A DNA stretch of 16,505 bases, from positions 4,827 through 21,331 of the forward strand of contig DBTO01000227.1 of the NCBI GenBank assembly GCA_002307095.1, written 5' to 3'. This stretch comes from Sulfurospirillum sp. UBA1314 (lineage in GTDB: Bacteria > Campylobacterota > Campylobacteria > Campylobacterales > Sulfurospirillaceae). The position numbers and the translations under genes were made by a program. The notes under the pieces are model-generated. The model saw nothing but the letters and a program-made list of their open reading frames with translations, was not told where the DNA came from and searched no databases. This document shows, piece after piece, positions 13,750 through 16,505 of the stretch (the first letter of the stretch is position 1; each line of letters starts with the position of its first letter).

Positions 13750-14611
13750 TGCCATTGAAATCGTTGAGCTTGAGAAAAAAGTTTTTCAATACAGACTCAA
13801 GCAACGTTTGCATTATCTTGTTTTTACAGCGCTTCTTTTTTTAATTGCGCTGATTGGGGTTTTTCTATATCCAACATTCGTAGCATTCATTTCCCCCAAT
13901 GAAAAAATCTCAATCACTATTCCACAACCCGTAGAAGCCAATGTCTCTTCTCTAGATAGCAATGTATCATTCAATTCTCTTGAGACAAATACAACAGTAA
14001 AATACATACCCACCAATGCCAATGTACAAAAGACTGATGAAACATTGTTTCTTCAACTGCCTATTATTAGTAAAAATAGTCCCGAGAAGAAAGAACAGTA
14101 TCTCCCTGAACCTATCGAAAAAAAGAAAAGTTTTGGGATACAAGAAGAAGAACTTGATAATAGAGTTGCCACTCGCAAGATGCCTGGAAGTATTGAAGAT
14201 GAAAGTTTTTACCGTAGCAAAGAAGAAAAAATAGATACTGCTCTGCTTCCCCCTCCTCTTTTGGAAGAACCAAAACAAAAGGGCGTCATTAAAATTGAAA
14301 CACATGAAGTCAATTCCATTCAATATCTCAAAGACAAATTTGACAAAACGCATAATATCACGTTTGCACTAATGCTTGCAGAAGAGTACTATCTTGCAAA
14401 AAACTACAATGAAAGTAATAAATGGGCATTGATTGCTAATAACACGGATTCAGAGAATGAAAAGAGCTGGATATGGTTCGCAAAATCAAAGATTAAATTA
14501 GGTCATAAAGAAGATGCTGCGCTTGCCCTTAAAGCATATCTTAAAAACAATAAATCGCAAGCAGCACAAAGCTTACTCAATCAAATCAATGTAGGAGAAG
14601 TCATTGATTAA
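13742..14611 (+). CDS. Membrane-anchored TPR protein (MshN/CtsX-like position)
   Basis: A 289-residue protein with a basic cytoplasmic N-terminus (1-24), one transmembrane helix (about 25-46), a long low-complexity periplasmic linker rich in Pro, Glu, Lys and Ser (about 50-185), and a helical C-terminal domain (about 195-283). That domain has TPR-like helix pairs (ALMLAEEYYLAKNYNESNKW; SWIWFAKSKIKLGHKEDAALALKAY). The layout matches MshN. Its place between the AAA ATPase and the GspE-type ATPase fits MshN or Campylobacter CtsX. It probably bridges the ATPase to the periplasm or cell wall; that is inference. AGGA lies 7 bases before ATG 13742, and the start overlaps the previous stop by 8 bases. 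Confidence 0.75.
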   Translation: MLNAIEIVELEKKVFQYRLKQRLHYLVFTALLFLIALIGVFLYPTFVAFISPNEKISITIPQPVEANVSSLDSNVSFNSLETNTTVKYIPTNANVQKTDETLFLQLPIISKNSPEKKEQYLPEPIEKKKSFGIQEEELDNRVATRKMPGSIEDESFYRSKEEKIDTALLPPPLLEEPKQKGVIKIETHEVNSIQYLKDKFDKTHNITFALMLAEEYYLAKNYNESNKWALIANNTDSENEKSWIWFAKSKIKLGHKEDAALALKAYLKNNKSQAAQSLLNQINVGEVID

Positions 14612-14641
14612 GCAGATAGGATTTCTTTCTTCGATACATGG

Positions 14642-14647
14642 TACAAT
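14642..14647 (+). promoter_or_regulatory. Possible internal -10 box ahead of the GspE-type ATPase gene
   Basis: TACAAT, preceded by GG and a T-rich stretch (14620-14634), lies in the 66-base gap 14612-14677, the largest gap inside the cluster. It may supply an internal promoter for the ATPase and platform genes. No -35 match is evident. Confidence 0.27.
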
Positions 14648-14677
14648 AGCCAAAACTTATCATCAATGGTAGAGACA

Positions 14678-16429
14678 ATGAACGATATTACAACCACTTT
14701 ATTAACTTATCTTATTCACAATCGTATTATCGATGAAAACAGCGCCACCAAGATCAAAGAAGAGATCAAACAAAATAATCATAAAGTTTTAGGTGAGATT
14801 CTCCTCGAAAATAACTTTTTTACCAAAGAAGACATGCTGATCTTAGTGATTGAATTCTTTAAAAAAGGGTATCTAACTTTAGAAGATGTGAATGCCAATT
14901 TTGCTATTGACAGTGAAAAATTTTTACAGTCTTTTGCCAAAAATCTTAATTATGAGTACTTGGATCTTGATTCGATTGACATAGACTATCGCTTAGCTTC
15001 CAAACTTCCTTTTGCACAGCTCAAAAAGTACAAAGCACTTCCTATTCGTGAGGATGAGATCAATATTTTTATTGCCCTTAAAGATCCAATGGATATCAAT
15101 GCACAAGAGGGTGTTCAACGTATTTTCCCACGAAAACTGCTTAAAATCATTATTGCTGAGCCTTCTCAAATTGATAAATACCTTGTTAAAATGGAACTTG
15201 GCGAGAGTATTAAAGGACTGATTGGCGAAATTCGAAAAGAAATTACCTCTAGTGCTGCTGAAAACCCACAGGAGTCTTCTGGTATTTTAAAATTGATTGA
15301 AATCATTCTTAAGACTTCTATTCTTGCACGTGCTAGTGATATTCACATCGAACCAACCGAAAACAACTGTATTGTTCGTAGCCGAATTGATGGTATGCTT
15401 ACCGAAACATTTATTTTTGACAAAGACATTTATCCACCCCTTGCATCGCGTATGAAACTTCTCTCAAATATGGATATTGCGGAGAAGCGTAAGCCTCAAG
15501 ATGGGCGCTTCTCTGCTACAATCCTTGGGCGTGAGTATGACTTTAGGATTTCAGCACTTCCTACAATCAATGGAGAGTCTATTGTTATTCGTATCTTGGA
15601 TAAATCCAAGGTGATGATTAAGATTGAAGATTTGGGAATGCAACCTGCAACCTACGGAAAATTTGCCCAAGCGATGCGAACACCTTATGGCATTATCTTT
15701 GTCACAGGACCTACCGGAAGTGGTAAAACAACCACACTCTATGCCGCACTCAATGCGATCAAAAGTGTACAAAGCAAAATTATTACGGTTGAAGATCCTG
15801 TGGAGTATCAACTAAACTTAACACAACAAGTCCAAGTGAATGAAAAAGCGAATCTTACCTTTGCTTCGGCTCTGCGCTCTATTTTGAGACAAGATCCTGA
15901 TATTATCATGATTGGTGAGGTTCGAGATACTGAAACCTTACGTATTGCTGTTCAAGCAGCCCTTACAGGTCACTTGGTTTTTTCGACACTCCACACCAAT
16001 GATGCCATTAGCGCTGTTACAAGGGTCGTAGATATGGGCATTGAACCTTATTTGATCAGTGGCTCTTTAATCGCCATTGAAGCCCAACGATTGGTGCGTA
16101 AACTCTGCCCCTATTGTAAAACAAAATACACACTACCAAAAACAGCTTTAGATGAAATCCAAACGATGCTACCTGAAGATTATCAATTTTACAAACACAA
16201 TGGCTGCGAAAAATGTTCTCAAACAGGTTATTTAGGACGCGAAATGATCTCTGAAATTTTACCGATCAGCGAAAAAATTTCAAGTATGATCGCACAGGGT
16301 GCTTCAAAGAGTGATATAAAAGATCAAGCTATCAAAGAAGGCTTTTTTGATATGTACCAAGACGGCATTTTGCGAGCAGCACATGGCATCACTTCTTTGG
16401 ATGAAATTGCAAGGGTGGCAAAAGGATGA
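14678..16429 (+). CDS. GspE/PilB/MshE-type assembly ATPase (CtsE-like)
   Basis: The hexameric motor that drives pilus or pseudopilus assembly from the cytoplasmic face of the inner membrane. The 583-residue product has an N-terminal MshEN/GspE-N domain (about 1-190) and a RecA-like core with Walker A GPTGSGKTT (344-352), the Asp box IITVEDPVEYQ (368-378), Walker B IIMIGEVRD (409-417) and the His box TGHLVFSTLHTND (430-442). A four-cysteine zinc site follows (C477, C480, C510, C513). The zinc site and the core marks fit assembly ATPases, not PilT-type retraction ATPases. I prefer ATG 14678, which has GGTAGAG just upstream; an in-frame ATG at 14666 would add four residues. The stop overlaps the next gene as ATGA. 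Confidence 0.92.
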   Translation: MNDITTTLLTYLIHNRIIDENSATKIKEEIKQNNHKVLGEILLENNFFTKEDMLILVIEFFKKGYLTLEDVNANFAIDSEKFLQSFAKNLNYEYLDLDSIDIDYRLASKLPFAQLKKYKALPIREDEINIFIALKDPMDINAQEGVQRIFPRKLLKIIIAEPSQIDKYLVKMELGESIKGLIGEIRKEITSSAAENPQESSGILKLIEIILKTSILARASDIHIEPTENNCIVRSRIDGMLTETFIFDKDIYPPLASRMKLLSNMDIAEKRKPQDGRFSATILGREYDFRISALPTINGESIVIRILDKSKVMIKIEDLGMQPATYGKFAQAMRTPYGIIFVTGPTGSGKTTTLYAALNAIKSVQSKIITVEDPVEYQLNLTQQVQVNEKANLTFASALRSILRQDPDIIMIGEVRDTETLRIAVQAALTGHLVFSTLHTNDAISAVTRVVDMGIEPYLISGSLIAIEAQRLVRKLCPYCKTKYTLPKTALDEIQTMLPEDYQFYKHNGCEKCSQTGYLGREMISEILPISEKISSMIAQGASKSDIKDQAIKEGFFDMYQDGILRAAHGITSLDEIARVAKG

Positions 16430-16505
16430 AATACTTTGAAGTTAACTACCTTTTTAAAGGTCAAAAGACTAAAACGATCGTTAAATCTCCTAATCGTGCC
16501 GATGC
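16426..16505 (+). CDS. GspF/PilC/MshG-type inner-membrane platform protein, 5' end (CtsF-like, partial)
   Basis: Only the first 26 codons are present before the window ends. The sequence (MKYFEVNYLFKGQKTKTIVK, then SPNRADA) matches the usual start of GspF-family proteins, where a short beta hairpin with a central glycine precedes an Asn/Ala-rich turn. GspF proteins are polytopic and form the platform on which the GspE-type ATPase acts. The ATG overlaps the ATPase stop (ATGA), and ctsE-ctsF is the order recalled for C. jejuni. The identification relies on both the short sequence and this position. Confidence 0.72.
   Translation, partial: MKYFEVNYLFKGQKTKTIVKSPNRAD

Noticed and set aside
8852..16505. 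Pilus cluster as a recently transferred island
   Set aside because: It lacks flanking repeats, integrase, tRNA or IS remnants, and similar genes are native to Campylobacterota next to era.
1..16505. CRISPR arrays, tRNA or rRNA genes, insertion sequences, toxin-antitoxin or phage genes
   Set aside because: None seen: no regularly spaced repeats, no cloverleaf or rRNA-like stretches, and no transposase or integrase motifs in any long frame.

Overview
The window looks like core chromosome of a Campylobacterota (Epsilonproteobacteria) bacterium, probably Sulfurospirillum or a close relative. The reasons are a divergent, glutamine-poor sigma-54, moderately AT-rich DNA, and a gene order (rpoN, lptB, tsaE, S4-domain gene / argG, rplI, hslV, hslU, era) that I recall from Campylobacter jejuni around Cj0660-Cj0670. 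A block of Cts-type natural-transformation genes follows. The genus is an inference; nothing here names the species.

Layout. (1) Positions 47-3702, minus strand: a five-gene operon transcribed from about 3720 downward, encoding an S4 RNA-binding protein, TrpD, TsaE, LptB and RpoN. The genes overlap or nearly touch. A weak hairpin sits on the rpoN stop codon, and a convergent plus-strand gene may end there. (2) 3703-3858: divergent intergenic promoter region. (3) 3859-8756, plus strand: argG, a rhodanese-domain gene, rplI, hslV, hslU and era, with gaps of 0-18 bases, so probably one transcript. This is arginine synthesis plus translation, proteolysis and ribosome-assembly housekeeping. (4) 8757-8851: a promoter-like stretch with a perfect 10-bp inverted repeat. 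(5) 8852-16505, plus strand: an eight-gene type IV pilus/type II secretion-like assembly cluster, running off the right edge. It encodes a GspL-like (PilM+PilN) protein, a PilO/GspM-like protein, a PilP/GspC-like periplasmic protein, a secretin, an ExeA/MshM-type ATPase, a membrane-anchored TPR protein, a GspE-type assembly ATPase and the start of a GspF-type platform protein.

How region 5 works together: the GspE-type ATPase and GspF platform would drive a pseudopilus in the inner membrane. The GspL-, PilO- and PilP-like proteins would form the alignment complex to the outer-membrane secretin. The AAA ATPase and TPR protein are accessory factors. The order from the PilP-like gene onward matches my recollection of C. 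jejuni ctsR-ctsD-ctsP-ctsX-ctsE-ctsF (DNA uptake). An MSHA-type pilus is the main alternative.

The most interesting signal not explained by genes is a 10-bp palindrome, TTACATGTAA. It occurs exactly five times (plus one 9/10 copy), almost always inside genes. Every intragenic copy reads Leu-His-Val in frame, and every Leu-His-Val in the window's annotated proteins uses this exact codon string. That points to selection on the DNA word itself, such as a chromosome-organisation site, a methylation site or an uptake signal. Several genes appear to start at TTG or at a downstream ATG rather than at the longest open-frame start; starts were reassigned by Shine-Dalgarno spacing.
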